Below are positions 34,730 to 45,579 of a stretch of DNA of 64,000 bases, piece after piece (position 1 is the first letter of the stretch; every line of letters begins with the position of its first letter). Both the position numbers and the translations under genes were made by a program. The DNA lies in the NCBI RefSeq assembly GCF_028372415.1, contig NC_092872.1, forward strand, positions 395,858,853 through 395,922,852. Direction: 5' to 3'. The stretch comes from Notamacropus eugenii (Eukaryota > Chordata > Mammalia > Diprotodontia > Macropodidae). The notes under the pieces are model-generated. The model was not told the origin of the DNA. It ran no database searches and worked only from the letters and a program-made list of their open reading frames with translations.

Positions 34730-35640
34730 GTCAGAGACCATTGCATATTTTTTTTGTGGAAGTTTTGGATGTAAAAGCCTTGGTTTTGATGTTTTTCTCT
34801 GATGGTATGGTTTATTCTTTCTCATCCAAAAGAATGGAAGAAAATACCTTTTCACCAAGAAAGTAGCCATCTCTAGTCTTTCTTCCCCGCTTTTTTGGGC
34901 ATTTTCCCAGTCAAGTACTTGTCTTTTGAGTCCTTTGTCAAGTGGAGAGTATATTCTAGGGACCTGTAAGTGCTCAGTTCCTCCAAGATGGCACAATCAA
35001 GAAAGAGGAGTTTACTCTTCTCTTAGTCTATGATCTTGTCTGTCAGCAACCACAAGCACTCCTTTCTGCCCAGAATCTGCAAGTAGAGTTCCCTCTCCAC
35101 TTTTACCAACAGCTCCACCACATCACCACTCCTCCTCACCCTAGAACTGCCACTCAGGGCTGAGATCCAGATCACCACCTCGATTCCCCCAGGGTCTTTA
35201 GAGAGATGGCTCCAAAAGTGCATGCTTCTACAGCGACTACTGCTGCCCTGAGGTCAGGGCTTGGACCAGACCTATGTCCCCCTCTCATCTTGGTGAAAAA
35301 GTTTTCTTACTGACCTTTGAAGCTGTCTTTGGTGTTTATGGGTTGAGAAATGTGGGAACCACAGCTCCTACTTGTAATTCCATACCCTGAAGCCTTCTCC
35401 AGTCCTGCTTATGCAGTGCTGTGTGGCCAAGGCTGGGCTACACCCTCTCTGACCCTGCTGATAGACCTTTCCTGTCAGTCTTCAAGGCTGTCTTGGTCTG
35501 GAAATCTTTCACTCTGTCATTTTGTGGCTTATGCTGCTCTAGAATTTGTTTAGAGTCATTTTTTACAGTTATTTTATGGACTTTGGGGGGAGAGCTAGAG
35601 TAGGTCTCTCCTTCTACTCTGCCATCTTAACTCTGCCTCC
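34730..35640 (-). other. HAL1 5' UTR (internal promoter region), minus copy
   Basis: Matches the leader regions of 21655-21985 (same orientation) and 31096-32010 (opposite). Relatively GC-rich. Small open frames here on either strand (34703-34996, 35023-35223, 35350-35553) are not genes. L1-type 5' UTRs carry an internal RNA polymerase II promoter; whether this one is active cannot be judged. Confidence 0.6.
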
Positions 35641-35641
35641 C

Positions 35642-36017
35642 ACAGCTTTAGTTTTTAAAAGTCCTTCATTCACTTTAAATGCTATTTCTCAGCCATACAT
35701 CATACACAAGAGAAATATAGCTATTTGACTGCTTTATAAACACTCCTGTTGCAGAAAAGAAAAAGGAATCCTGTTCTGAATGTTTTGAGACTGAAATCTC
35801 ATCTCGCAAAATGTTGGAGATATGAAAAAAAACTCAGGAGAAATATGAGAGCTGAATACGCAGATCTGGAATTCATCTTAACAGAGATGATAGCTGAATT
35901 CATCTTCTCTAAGAGAGATGATGCAGGGGGAGAAAAGGAAATGACCCAAGACAGGGTCCTAACATACATCCAGAGAAATTTAAAAGTATTTGTTCATCAG
36001 ATAGAAAGTCCACCACC
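35642..36017 (+). other. Open stretch of unknown origin between HAL1 and L1
   Basis: An open frame runs from about 35749 to 36012 and then into the L1 leader. It has text such as YADLEFILTEMIAEFIFSKR and DRVLTYIQRNLKVFV. A plausible splice-acceptor-like sequence ('cactcctgttgcag') lies just before it at 35741-35754. I do not recognise the protein. It does not match the ORF1 or ORF2 text of the L1 copies here. It may be an exon, a fragment of a retropseudogene or chance. Confidence 0.3.
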
Positions 36018-36438
36018 TGGTGGAGCCAAGATGGTGGACTGAGAGCAACTACTCACCTAAGCTCTAAGACAAACTCCTTCAGATACCTCTAAAAAGAGAA
36101 TCTGAACAAATTTTAGAGCAGCAGAATCCAATAGAAGATGGAGTGTGTCAGGTTTCCAACCCAGGACAGACTGGAAGGGAAGGATCTGTTGCATGGGGCT
36201 GGAGGAGTGCAAAGTGCACAGCTCACAGGCTGCACCAGTGAAGACCCTGCCATGAACAGGAAGCCCTGGGTGGTTTAAAGCAGCAGCAGCACTGTGAAAT
36301 CTCAAACATATCAGCCCAGGATGGGAATCCAGTGGAACTGAGTGAGAGACAACTGCAGAACCCCAGGCAACTGCATCAGCCATTCAAGAGACTATCAGCC
36401 CACAGATAAAGTATCTGTAAGTCACCTACTTGAACTTC
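36018..36438 (+). mobile_element. L1/HAL1-type 5' leader, extra copy in front of L1
   Basis: Starts 'tggagccaagatggtggactg' and contains 'gaacaaattttagagcagcagaatc' and 'ttccaacccaggacag', which parallel 31185-31245 in the HAL1 leader. At 36440 a second, different leader starts. No A-tail separates the two. Confidence 0.65.
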
Positions 36439-37199
36439 TGGGAGCCAAGATGGTGGAGTGATTCATAAATGCTCTACCCCTCCCCTTGTTGACCTTGAAA
36501 AACTCAGAATATTTCCTCAGGAAAAATTCTAGAACAATGGGATCAGCTGAAGGGGTAAACAGTCTCTTAGCCTGCGAGTCTAAGAAAATTGCAAAGGGAG
36601 GGTCCCTCTTGCTGTGGTTGAAGGGGACCAATGCAAGACTGGAGCTATCCCAGACAGCCCCATCTCAGCGAACCAGGAGGAGGTCCTGAGCCCCAGGGGG
36701 GTGGTGCCAGCAATCATCAACACCAGGGCTCCAGGCGTGCCTCAGCAGAGCCAGGAGAATAGGGAAGACATAGAGAAAATGGGGTTCACCAACCACTGAC
36801 CCTGCCTCTGCTCAGGAGAGGAGACCTCCTGTGGTCAAACCACCTCTCCCCCACAGTTAATACAGATAGCTCCAGGATAACTCCTGGGAAACTCAGAAAG
36901 ACTTCAGATAAGTTACAGCATTCTAGCTTCTAACTTAAGGAACTAGAGGCCACAATTCACAAAGCCATGAGTTCTAAGCAGAAGAACGGTGGGACAGAGC
37001 CTCCTGTGCCTCAGAAACAGAGATCCACTTTAAAAGTCAGAGAAAGGGCAATTATCATGAGCAAGAAGTAAACCAGAAAAGACAAGACCATAAAATCTTT
37101 CTGTGGGCACAAGGACCAAAACACAACACCAAAGAAGTCAGCATTGAGATTGTACTCACATCTGAAGCTTCAGAAAGGACTATGAACTGTTTTCAAGTC

Positions 37200-37735
37200 G
37201 AAAGAGCATTTTGGAAGAGCTCAAGAAGGATTTTAAAAGCCAAATTAGGGAAGTGGAAGAAAAACAAGCCAATGATTTTAAAAATATGAAAACAGAATCT
37301 AAAGAATGAAAAGATAGAAGAAAACATAAAATATCTAATTAGAAAAACAATTGACCTGGAAAATAAATCCAGGAGAGAAAAATCTAAGTATTATTGGTCT
37401 ACAAGAAAGCCATGATGAATAAAAAGGGCCTCAACAATATCTTCCAAGAAATAATCAAGGAAAACTGCCCAGATGTCCTAGATACAGAGGGCAAAATAGT
37501 CATCTAAAGAATCCATCAGTCATCTCCCGAAAAGGATTCCAAACTGAAAACAACAAGGAATATCATTGTCCAATTGCAGAACTGTGAAGTGAAGGAGAAA
37601 ATAGTGCAGGCAGCCAGAAAGAAAGAATTTAAATATCAAGGAGCTACAGTCAGGAACACACAGGACCATCCAGCTTCTGCATTAAAAGATCAGAGGGATT
37701 GGAATAGAATATTCTGTAAGGCAAAGGAGAATGTA
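37200..37735 (+). pseudogene. L1 ORF1 relic, fused into ORF2
   Basis: Traces of the coiled coil at 37205 (ELKKDFKSQIREVEEKQ). A stop follows at about 37307, then TIDLENKSRREKS near 37350, and VKEKIVQAARKKEFKYQGATV from 37583. Near 37740 the text leaves ORF1 and passes straight into ORF2 endonuclease sequence ('aatatgtcatttacaag'). The ORF1 C-terminus, the spacer and the ORF2 N-terminus are therefore deleted. Confidence 0.75.
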
Positions 37736-37739
37736 TTAA

Positions 37740-40700
37740 AAATCATAATCCAACAATATGTCATTTACAAGAAATACATCTGAAACAGGGGGATACACAC
37801 AGGGTAAAGGTAAAAGGTTGGAGGAGAATATATTGTGTTTCAGCTGATATGAAAAAGCAAAGGTGGCAATCCTAATCACAGACAAAGCAAAAAACAGCAA
37901 TAGATCTAATCAAAAGAGATAAAGAAGGAAACTATATTCTGCTAAAAGGCACCACAGACAACGAAGCAATATCATTACTAAACATATATACTCCAAGTGG
38001 TGTAGCATCCAAATTCTTAGAGGAGAAGTTAAGGGAGTTACAGGAAGAAATAGAGAGGAAAACTATACCATTGGGAGACCTCAATGCCCCCCTTCTCTGA
38101 ACTTGATAAATCTAACCTCAAAATTAACAAGAAAGAAGATAAGGAGAGAATAAAACTCTGGATAAGTAGATATGATAGATCTCTGGAGAAAACTGAATGG
38201 GAACAGGAAGGAATATACCTTTTTCTCTGCAGTACATGGCATATATACAAAAATTGGTCATGCACTAGGGCATAAACACCTCACAATCCAGTGCAGAAAT
38301 TCAGAGATAGTCAATGTACCTTCTCATATTATAATTCAATAAAAATTATATGTAATAAAAGGCCATGGAAAGATAAACCAAAAATTAATTGGTAACCAAA
38401 TAATCTAATCCTAAAAAATGAGTGGATTAAACAACAAATCATAGAAATAATCAACAACTTCTTTCATGAGAATGACAATAGCGAGACAATCTACCAAATC
38501 TTATGGGATACTGCAAAAGCAGTTCTTAGGGGAAGTTTTATATCTTTGAATGGCTACATGAATAAAATACAGAAAAAAGAAATCAATGAATTGAACATGT
38601 AGCTGAAAAAGCTAACAACAAACTGAAAATCCCCAAGTAAATTCCAAATTAGAAATACTGAAAACCAAAGGAGAGATTAATAAAATTGAAATTAAGAAAA
38701 CTACTGGACTAATAAAAAAAAGTAAGATTTGTTTTTATGAAAAAAAGTAAAATTGAAATAACTTTAGTCAATTTGATTAAAAAAAGAAAGAAGAAAACCA
38801 AATTATCAATAGCAAAAATGAAAAGGATGAACTCACCTCTAACAAGGAGGAAATTCAAACAATAATTAGAAATTACTTTGCCCAACAGAATGCAAATAAA
38901 TTTTATAATATAAATGAGATGGATGAATATTTTTAAAATTATGAATTGTCCAGATTAATAGAAAAGAGAATACTTAAATAACCCCATCTCAGAAAAAGAA
39001 ATTGAACAAGTCATCAATGAACTCCCTAGGAATAAATCTCCAGGACTAGATGGATTTACAAGTGAATCCTATCAAATATTTAAAGAACAGTTCATTCTAA
39101 GACTACATAGACTGTTTGGGAAACTTGGGGAAGAAGGAATCCTCCCAAATTCTTTTTATGATACAAATACAGTTTTGATACCTAAACCAGAAAGAGACAA
39201 AACAGAGAAAGAAAATTATAGACCAATTTCTCTAATGAATATAGATGTGAAAATTTCAAATAAGATTTTAGCAAAAAGGATACAGCAACTTATCACAAGA
39301 ATAATACATTATGATCGGGTAGAATTTATACCAGGAATGCAGGGCTGGTTCAATATTAGGAAAACTATTAGCATTGTTGATCATATCAACAACAAAACTG
39401 AAAGAAACCACATGATTATCTCAGGATATGCAGAGAAAGCTTTTGACAAAATGCAACACCCATTCCTTCTGAAAACCCCGGAGAGCATAGGAATAAATGG
39501 AAGTTTCCATAAAATACTAAGCAGTATCTATCTAAAATCACCAGCAATCATTATGCGCGATGGTGAAAACTAGATGCATTTCCAATAAGATCAGGGGTGA
39601 AGTAAGGATGTCCATCATCACCACTATTATTCAATATGTTACTAGAAATGTAGCTGTAGCAATAACAGAAGAAAAAGAAATTGAAGGTAGAACAGGCAAA
39701 AAAGAAACTGTTAGCATTCTTTGCAGATAATATGATGATATACTTAGAGAATCCCAGTGATTCAAGCAAAAAATTGCTTTAAATAAACAATTTTGGCAAA
39801 GTTGCAGGCTATAAATTAAACCCATACAAATCTTCTGTATTTCTACAAATTACTAACAAAGCCCAACAGCAAGAGATAGAAAGAGAAATCCCATTTAAAG
39901 CTAGGGTAAACACTATAAAACATTTGGGAGTCTACCTGCCAAAACAAATTGAGGGACTATATGAACACAATTACAAAACACTTTTCACACAAATAAAGTC
40001 AAATCTAAGTAAGTGAAGAAGCATCAATTGCTCATGGTTAGGCCAAGCCAATATAATAAAAATGACAATTCTACCTAAATTAATTTACTTATTCAGTGCC
40101 ATACCAATGAAACTCTCAGATAACTATTTTATAGAGCTAGAAAAAATCATATCAAAATTCATCTGGAAGAACAAAAGATCCAGAATGTCAAGGGAACTCA
40201 TGAAAAGAAATGCTAGGGAAGGTGGCCTAACTTTACCAGATCTCAAATTGTATTGTAAAGCAGCAATTATCAAAACCACCTGATATTGACTAAGAAACAG
40301 AAGGGCAGACCAGTGGAATATGTTAGGTACTCAAGACACAGTTTTCAAGGAATATAGCAATCTATTGTTTGATAAACCCAAGGACACCAGCTTCTGGGAT
40401 AAGAACTCACTGTTTGACAAAAATTGCTGGGAAAGTGGGATAACAGTGTGGTGGAAACTGGGCATAGACCAATGCCTGATACTGTACCCAAGAATAAAGT
40501 CCAAATAGATCAATGATCTAGGTATAAAGACTAATACTATAAACAAATTAGGGGAGCAACGAATAGTGTATTTGTCAGATTTATGGAGAATGGAGAAATT
40601 TATGACAAAACAAGAGATAGAGTACAGTATGAAGTACAAAATGGATAATTTTGATTTCATTAAATCGAAAAGTTTTTGCACAAACAAATCCAATGCAACC

Positions 40701-41360
40701 AAGATTTAGGAGGGAAGCAGATAACTGGGAAAGAATTTTTGCTACTAGTGTCTGTGATAATGGCCTCATTTTCAATATATATAGAGAACTGAGTCAAATG
40801 TACAAGAATACAAGTCATTCCCTAATTGATAAATGGTCAAAGGATATGAATAGGCATTTTTCAGAGGAAGAAATTAAAGCTATCCATAGTTATATGAAAA
40901 AATGTTCTAAATCACTATTGATTAGAGAGATGCACATCAAAACAACTTTGAGATACCACATCAGACCTATCAGATTGGCTAACATTGATAAAATAGTAAG
41001 ATGGTAAATGTTGGAGAAGAATGTGGGAGAGTTGAAACACTAATTCATTGTTGGTGGAGCTGTGAGCTGATCCAATCATTCTGAAGAGGAATTTGGAACT
41101 GTGCCCAAAGGGCTATAAAAATGTGCATATCACTTCTATGACTGTATCTCAAAGAGATCATAAATATGAGAAATGGTCCCACATGTTCAAAAATATTTAT
41201 ATCAGCTCTCTTTGTGGTGGCAAAAAACTGGAAATCAAGGGAGTGCCCCTCAGTTAGGGAATGGCTGAACAGCTTGTGGTATATGAATATAATGGAATAC
41301 TATTGTGCTATAAGAGATGATGAACAGGAAGACTTCAGAAAGCCCTGGAAGGATTTATAG
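37740..41360 (+). pseudogene. L1 ORF2 (endonuclease-reverse transcriptase) relic
   Basis: Decayed but easily read. Endonuclease: HLKQGDTHRVKVKGWRRI-like text (37775), LLNIYTPSGVASKF (37978) and GDLNAPL-like text (38075, the usual GDFN motif). [19 protein letters not shown] (39030), [20 protein letters not shown] (39175), [19 protein letters not shown] (39334), [14 protein letters not shown] (39430). The catalytic box at about 39720 reads F-A-D-N, so the second aspartate of FADD is lost. Thumb region: [16 protein letters not shown] (40155). C-terminus: HFSEEEIKAIHSYMKKCSKS (40855) and MEYYCAIRDDEQEDF (41293). The N-terminal part of the endonuclease is missing. At least eight stops or frameshifts. 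Confidence 0.85.
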
Positions 41361-41809
41361 GAAATGATGTTGAGTGAAAGGAGCAGAACCAGGAGAACTT
41401 TGTACACAGCAACAATCACAGTGTGAGAGGAATTGTTCTGGAAGACTTAGTCCTTCACAACAATGCAAGGACCTGAAAAATTCCCAATGGACGTTTGAGG
41501 CAAAATGTCTTCCACATCCAGAGAAAGAAATATGGAATTGGATCGCACAATGAAGCAGAGCATTTTCTCTTGTGTTATGTTTTGTTTTGTTTTATGATTT
41601 TTCTCATTCATTTTAATTCTTTTATGCTACATGACTAAGGTGATAATGTATTTAATAAAAATGTATGTGTAGAACCTATATAAGATTGTACACTGTCTCA
41701 GGGAGGGAGTTGGGAGGGAGAGGGGACAAAAAGGGGAGGGAGCAGAAAAATCTAAGATATATGGAAGTGATTGTAGAAAACTGAAAACAAAATAATTAAA
41801 AAAAAAAGG

Positions 41810-42385
41810 TCTGCCACCACAGAACATTGTCACTGAGTGTGACATGTGAAAGACATACTATTTGCTTTTTCTCTGCAACCCAAGGATAATACTTTTTCCA
41901 TCTGATTTGCAGTTGAAAATTTCCATATGTGTTGTCTACTCAAGTGCATGAGCTCCCTGAAAGGATTGTCTTAATTTCCTATTTTTATCCTCATTGAATA
42001 ACACAGTTTTGGAGCTAGTCAACACTTTAATAAATGTTTCCTTCATTCATTTACAGGGAGTAAAAAACACTGAAAAGAAGGCAGTGACTGACCAAAAAAA
42101 AATTAAAAATATAACTTACTCATCATGTGTGTGACTCTTGTCCACGTTTTACCATAAGTGAACCACAGGGCATCTATGAAATATGCAAATTCTCTTCTTT
42201 GAATTCTTATGAAGGGTGAAGGAATGAATAAAGCGCATGAGTTGTCTATCAGTTTTCTTTTCCTCTTGCTACCTGACGAAACCACCTTCGGTTATCCATT
42301 TCTTAAGCTCACATTTGTATAGTGCTTTGTGGTCTTAGATTGAATTAAAAGAGGTACAATATCTAGTAAATAGGAAAGTTTTAAC
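41810..42385. other. Unique-looking DNA, nothing recognised
   Basis: No repeat or open frame of note. Text near 41990-42050 ('acactttaataaatgtttcc') may be an L2 tail end. Confidence 0.4.
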
Positions 42386-42389
42386 CTCA

Positions 42390-42770
42390 ACATAAAGTGT
42401 TCCTGGCATCTGTTGTCTGTTGTGTTTAGTTCTGGGAACCACTTTTTAAGAACGATATGAATTAGCCTGAGATTATCCAGAGTAAGGCAATCCAAATGAT
42501 AAAAGGCCTCAAGGACAAGCAACATTAGATTTCTTTTAAAGGATTCATGTTATTTACCCAAGAAAAGTGAAGACTTGCAGGAGACATAAGAGAGTGAGAG
42601 TTGAGAGCTGTATTTAAGTATTTGTCATGTAGAGTAGGATTTTGATGTGTTCTGTTTGGTGTAGGAGGGCACAATAGAGACAAAAAAGTGAACATTGCAA
42701 AGAGGAGAATATAAGCTGCATGTGACAAAAAATATTCTTATGATCAGAGTTTTGAAAATAGATTGGTCTG
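42390..42770 (+). mobile_element. L3/CR1-type LINE fragment, 3' part
   Basis: 'tgtttagttctgggaaccactttttaagaacg', 'cagagtaaggcaatccaaatg', 'agtgaagacttgcaggagacat', 'tatttaagtatttgtcatgtag' and 'gtgttctgtttggtgtaggagggca' follow the order of the CR1/L3 ORF2 3' end. It covers the part of the element just downstream of that at 2925-3745. Confidence 0.75.
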
Positions 42771-42839
42771 CCCTAGAAAATAGTCACTTCTTCAATGGAA
42801 AGTTTCAATAAAGTTGAAAAGCAGAAAGATCACTAGCAT

Positions 42840-43600
42840 TGATGAGAGCTGGAAGTGGGGGTGTGAGACCCCACAAAGACCAGGGTACCAGGTGCAGGTC
42901 ACCTGGAGAAGAATTCACAGACTCAAGCTTTGTTGACCTCAAGGTAAAGATTTATTATGCTTTTCAATGGGCAAGAGTTCTTAGGGAACCTGCAACCTTT
43001 GAGGGGTACAGGCAAAGTTTTTATAGGATATTTCACAGTAAAACATGTGCCAAATATGCTGACTAGGTGTTTTGGGGTGGCATTAGAGAGTGTTTAAGGA
43101 GTGGTCAGTTCTTAAAAGAACATGAATTTTTGGTAACTACTGTGCAGGTATTTTACCCAGAGTTCATTGGGAAATAGCTCAAGTGGGTGGGGGAGCTACC
43201 TGGAGGTTTGATTTTAGGCCTGAAACATTACTAAGTTAACTAGTGGTCAGGGCTGGTTCAGAAATACCAGCTTGCTTTCATCAATGTCTTGTTAAGCAAA
43301 ATAAATGTAAGGAAGTATAAGTCTTTCTAACAATAGGCATATGATTGGTCAGTGAGTAGTAAATGTCATTATGACCCAGTGCACAGCCTGTTCAGTCAGT
43401 TCAGACCAATAAGTTCCATAGGTACAGATGACTGCTGTATCAGGAAGGGAGATGACCGTTGTTGCTGGGGCAGGCTGTGTCCTTGGGCTGGGGAGAAACT
43501 GCCTGGGATAGTGTTTTGTGGCTAGGGAGAAATGTGATTTTTAAAAAGAAATGTGATTTTAGAATTGGGACTCAAGCACATGTACCCAAGCACCTCATCA
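42840..43600 (-). mobile_element. Solo LTR of an endogenous retrovirus, copy 2
   Basis: Same family and orientation as 26637-27405: shared 'gtgagacccc', 'aggtaaagatttattatgctttt' (AATAAA on the minus strand), 'gtaaatgtcattatgacccag', 'aagggagat' and 'actgcctgggatagtgtttt'. A short local duplication of 'aaatgtgattttt' lies at 43531-43560. No clear target duplication and no internal proviral sequence. Confidence 0.75.
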
Positions 43601-43609
43601 GTTTGATCT

Positions 43610-45180
43610 ATTGAACTATCAGTATAGGAGAGTGTTATAACTGAAATAATAAACTCATTTATACCTGTCATATCTCTCTATCAGAAATAGAGTCTAGCCC
43701 TTAATTCTGTCTATATGCCCCCAAATAACAGAGTTTTTCTTGGCCTTGCTTCTAAAAAAAAAGAAAAAGAAAAAGCCTGATGTTTTCCTGCAAAAAGAAA
43801 ACATTGTGACCAGGGAGAATTACAGATTCTCATTATAATATATTAATCAGGTCAAAAGGTACTATTAGTTGAAATCAATAAGAAAATGGTGGCTTAAATT
43901 CTGAACCCTATAATTCAAGGATTTGCAGCTAAGTTGAGCAAGAGAAAAATTAGAAAAAAAAATCATTCATTCCTACATTTCTGCCTACAGGAGGCTTTGG
44001 ATGAGAGATTTACTAAGTATTATTTTAACCAAAGGCCAAAGGAAGAGTTTACAGGTTCAAGCTATCAACAAATCATATTTCTTTTGTGTATAAGTTATGA
44101 GAAACAACTATATAACTGCATGACTCCAAAGAGTGGTTATGTCCTACTTTATCCTTTTGTAAAAGGGCAAATATCCCTTTAACAAATACTTCTATCTAAC
44201 AGATTGTTAATAGGGCTGTCAAGAAGGGCTTACATGATGATCCAAGAGATAATTGGGAAGTTTGGGATATTTGTGCTTTACTACCAAATCTGGCTTAAGT
44301 TGTTTCTGAGCCAAGCTGTTGACCTTTTCTTGTTTTTTTTTCTTTAAGCTGTGGCACCAAAAGGATTATGTATACAAACAAGTAGAAACAACCTTTTACC
44401 ATGTGGAACTTCAGAGGCTTAATTTTATTGAACAGTGCTGCATTTAACCTATTTAATTGGAGCACTCTAATTGGATCTAATTGCAAAGTTATTTTAATTT
44501 GAAAATCAAGAATTGCATTGATATTTGTGCGCATGATTAAACAAAGTAACTGAGGTCACCAGTAGATTGTGTAAGATTCATGCCTGTGATTGAATAAATA
44601 TGAAAGTTAATCAATTTAATTTAAATGATTGATGCTGATTCTTTCCTTTTGAAATTGCCTGTTTCGTCTCATTTTTTTATCAAGACACTGAATTGAATGC
44701 CAACTATTTCAACAGCTGTTCGATTTGTTGATTTTGATTTACTGTATGTGTTTATTTCCTATCTGAATAATTTTAATAGGATTTTGTGGCACTAATTAAG
44801 ATTTCAAGTTACGTAAGCTAAAATTGGGTTTTCTTGCATGAAAATTTAATTTTCTTTGGGAATTCAGCCAAGAAACTAAATTTAACAATGAATGTAACGT
44901 ATTCTTTCTATCATTAGAGTAGATACTGTAATGGCGAAAAACATATGCCTTCCATCATGGGAGCAAGAGGTGTGTGTTTCTATCTTCTCCAGTATCATCT
45001 TGCCTCATGTTGCCTTATTCTATTTGATATAATTGCTTTTGTGAATTCTCTTCTGACTGTGCCGAAGTAGTAATGTTATGTTGCTTAAATGTCATGGTAT
45101 ATTAGCTTCGGTCTTTACGCAACCATAATGTCAGTGTCAAAAAACAAAAGCAAGGACGTGAGATATTTTTAGCCTGTGAA
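43610..45180. other. 1.6 kb repeat-free DNA, candidate conserved non-coding region
   Basis: No recognisable transposon or gene. The open frame at 43934-44182 has no known motif. 44560-45160 has clusters of homeodomain-like words (TTAATCAATTTAATTTAAATGA, CACTAATTAAG, TTGATTGAATAAAT-like) and retains several CpGs unusual for AT-rich intergenic DNA (44667, 44719, 44813, 44898, 44935, 45062, 45108, 45118, 45157). Confidence 0.4.
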
Positions 45181-45184
45181 CTCT

Positions 45185-45575
45185 TTTTACAGAGGGAGAT
45201 CCAAACACAATTATAACATATTGTCTAAGAGATTTGCTGGGAACTTAGTGAGTTTTGTGACTTGCCTGTGGCCATGAGTTTCAGAGCTGGGATTTGAACT
45301 TTTATCTTCCCAATTTTAAGGTGTTGCAGTATGCTATATTGTCTCTTACAACACAGACATCTAATCCATGCAGAACATTTAAGCATAGAAATGTGGGATT
45401 TCAGTAGGGGAAAGCAACTTCAGTTTTGTCCATTCCAATCACTTCATTTTACAGTTAAGGAAACCAAGTTCAAGAAAAATGAATTGCTCTAGCAGAGGTA
45501 TACAGCTAGTTTATAGTAGTGAGGAACAAAAATCCTGGAATCTTAGTTACCATTCTTTTGATCTCTTCACTGTGC
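45185..45575 (-). repeat. Two MIR-like antisense fragments
   Basis: 45240-45350: 'gtgacttgcctgtggccatgag', 'gctgggatttgaac' and 'ttatcttcccaatttt'. 45430-45575: 'tcattttacagttaaggaaaccaag', 'gaggtatacagctag' and 'gatctcttcactgtgcc'. Both have the antisense MIR core order. Confidence 0.6.
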
Positions 45576-45579
45576 CAGG

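Larger units (their letters stand above)
31037..35640 (-). mobile_element. HAL1-like element, minus strand, interrupted by a plus HAL1
   Basis: Plus-strand order: 3' end (31037-31095), inserted plus-strand element (31096-32742), 3' region (32745-33780), ORF1 relic (33790-34728) and 5' UTR (34730-35640). The 5' UTR ends at the complement of 'gatggcagagtagaaggagag'. ORF1 runs directly into a 3' UTR and tail with no ORF2, as in copy 1-1435. The last bases before the insertion and the first after it join to the uninterrupted version seen at 21215-21245. Confidence 0.75.
36440..41808 (+). mobile_element. L1, nearly full length, best-preserved copy
   Basis: Leader at 36440 ('gggagccaagatggtggagtg'), 5' UTR to about 37190, ORF1 relic (37200-37735), ORF2 relic (37740-41360), 3' UTR with a G-rich patch (41699-41745) and A-tail (41798-41807). 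The sequence after the tail, 'ggtctgccaccac', resembles 'gtccaccac' at 36009-36017, just before the upstream leader. That is a possible imperfect target duplication covering both leaders. Frameshifts and stops make it inactive. Confidence 0.85.

Noticed and set aside
34534..35603. Open frames in the GC-richer 34534-35603 region, and a possible CpG-island promoter
   Set aside because: Explained as the ORF1 start and 5' UTR of a minus-strand HAL1; the same text occurs at 21655-21985 and 31096-32010.
39175..39573. A functional reverse transcriptase gene
   Set aside because: It is one frame of a broken L1 ORF2 with stops on both sides and a mutated catalytic box downstream.
26637..43600. A single large provirus bounded by two LTRs
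   Set aside because: The intervening DNA is L2, HAL1, L1 and SINE sequence in mixed orientation, with no retroviral genes recognised.
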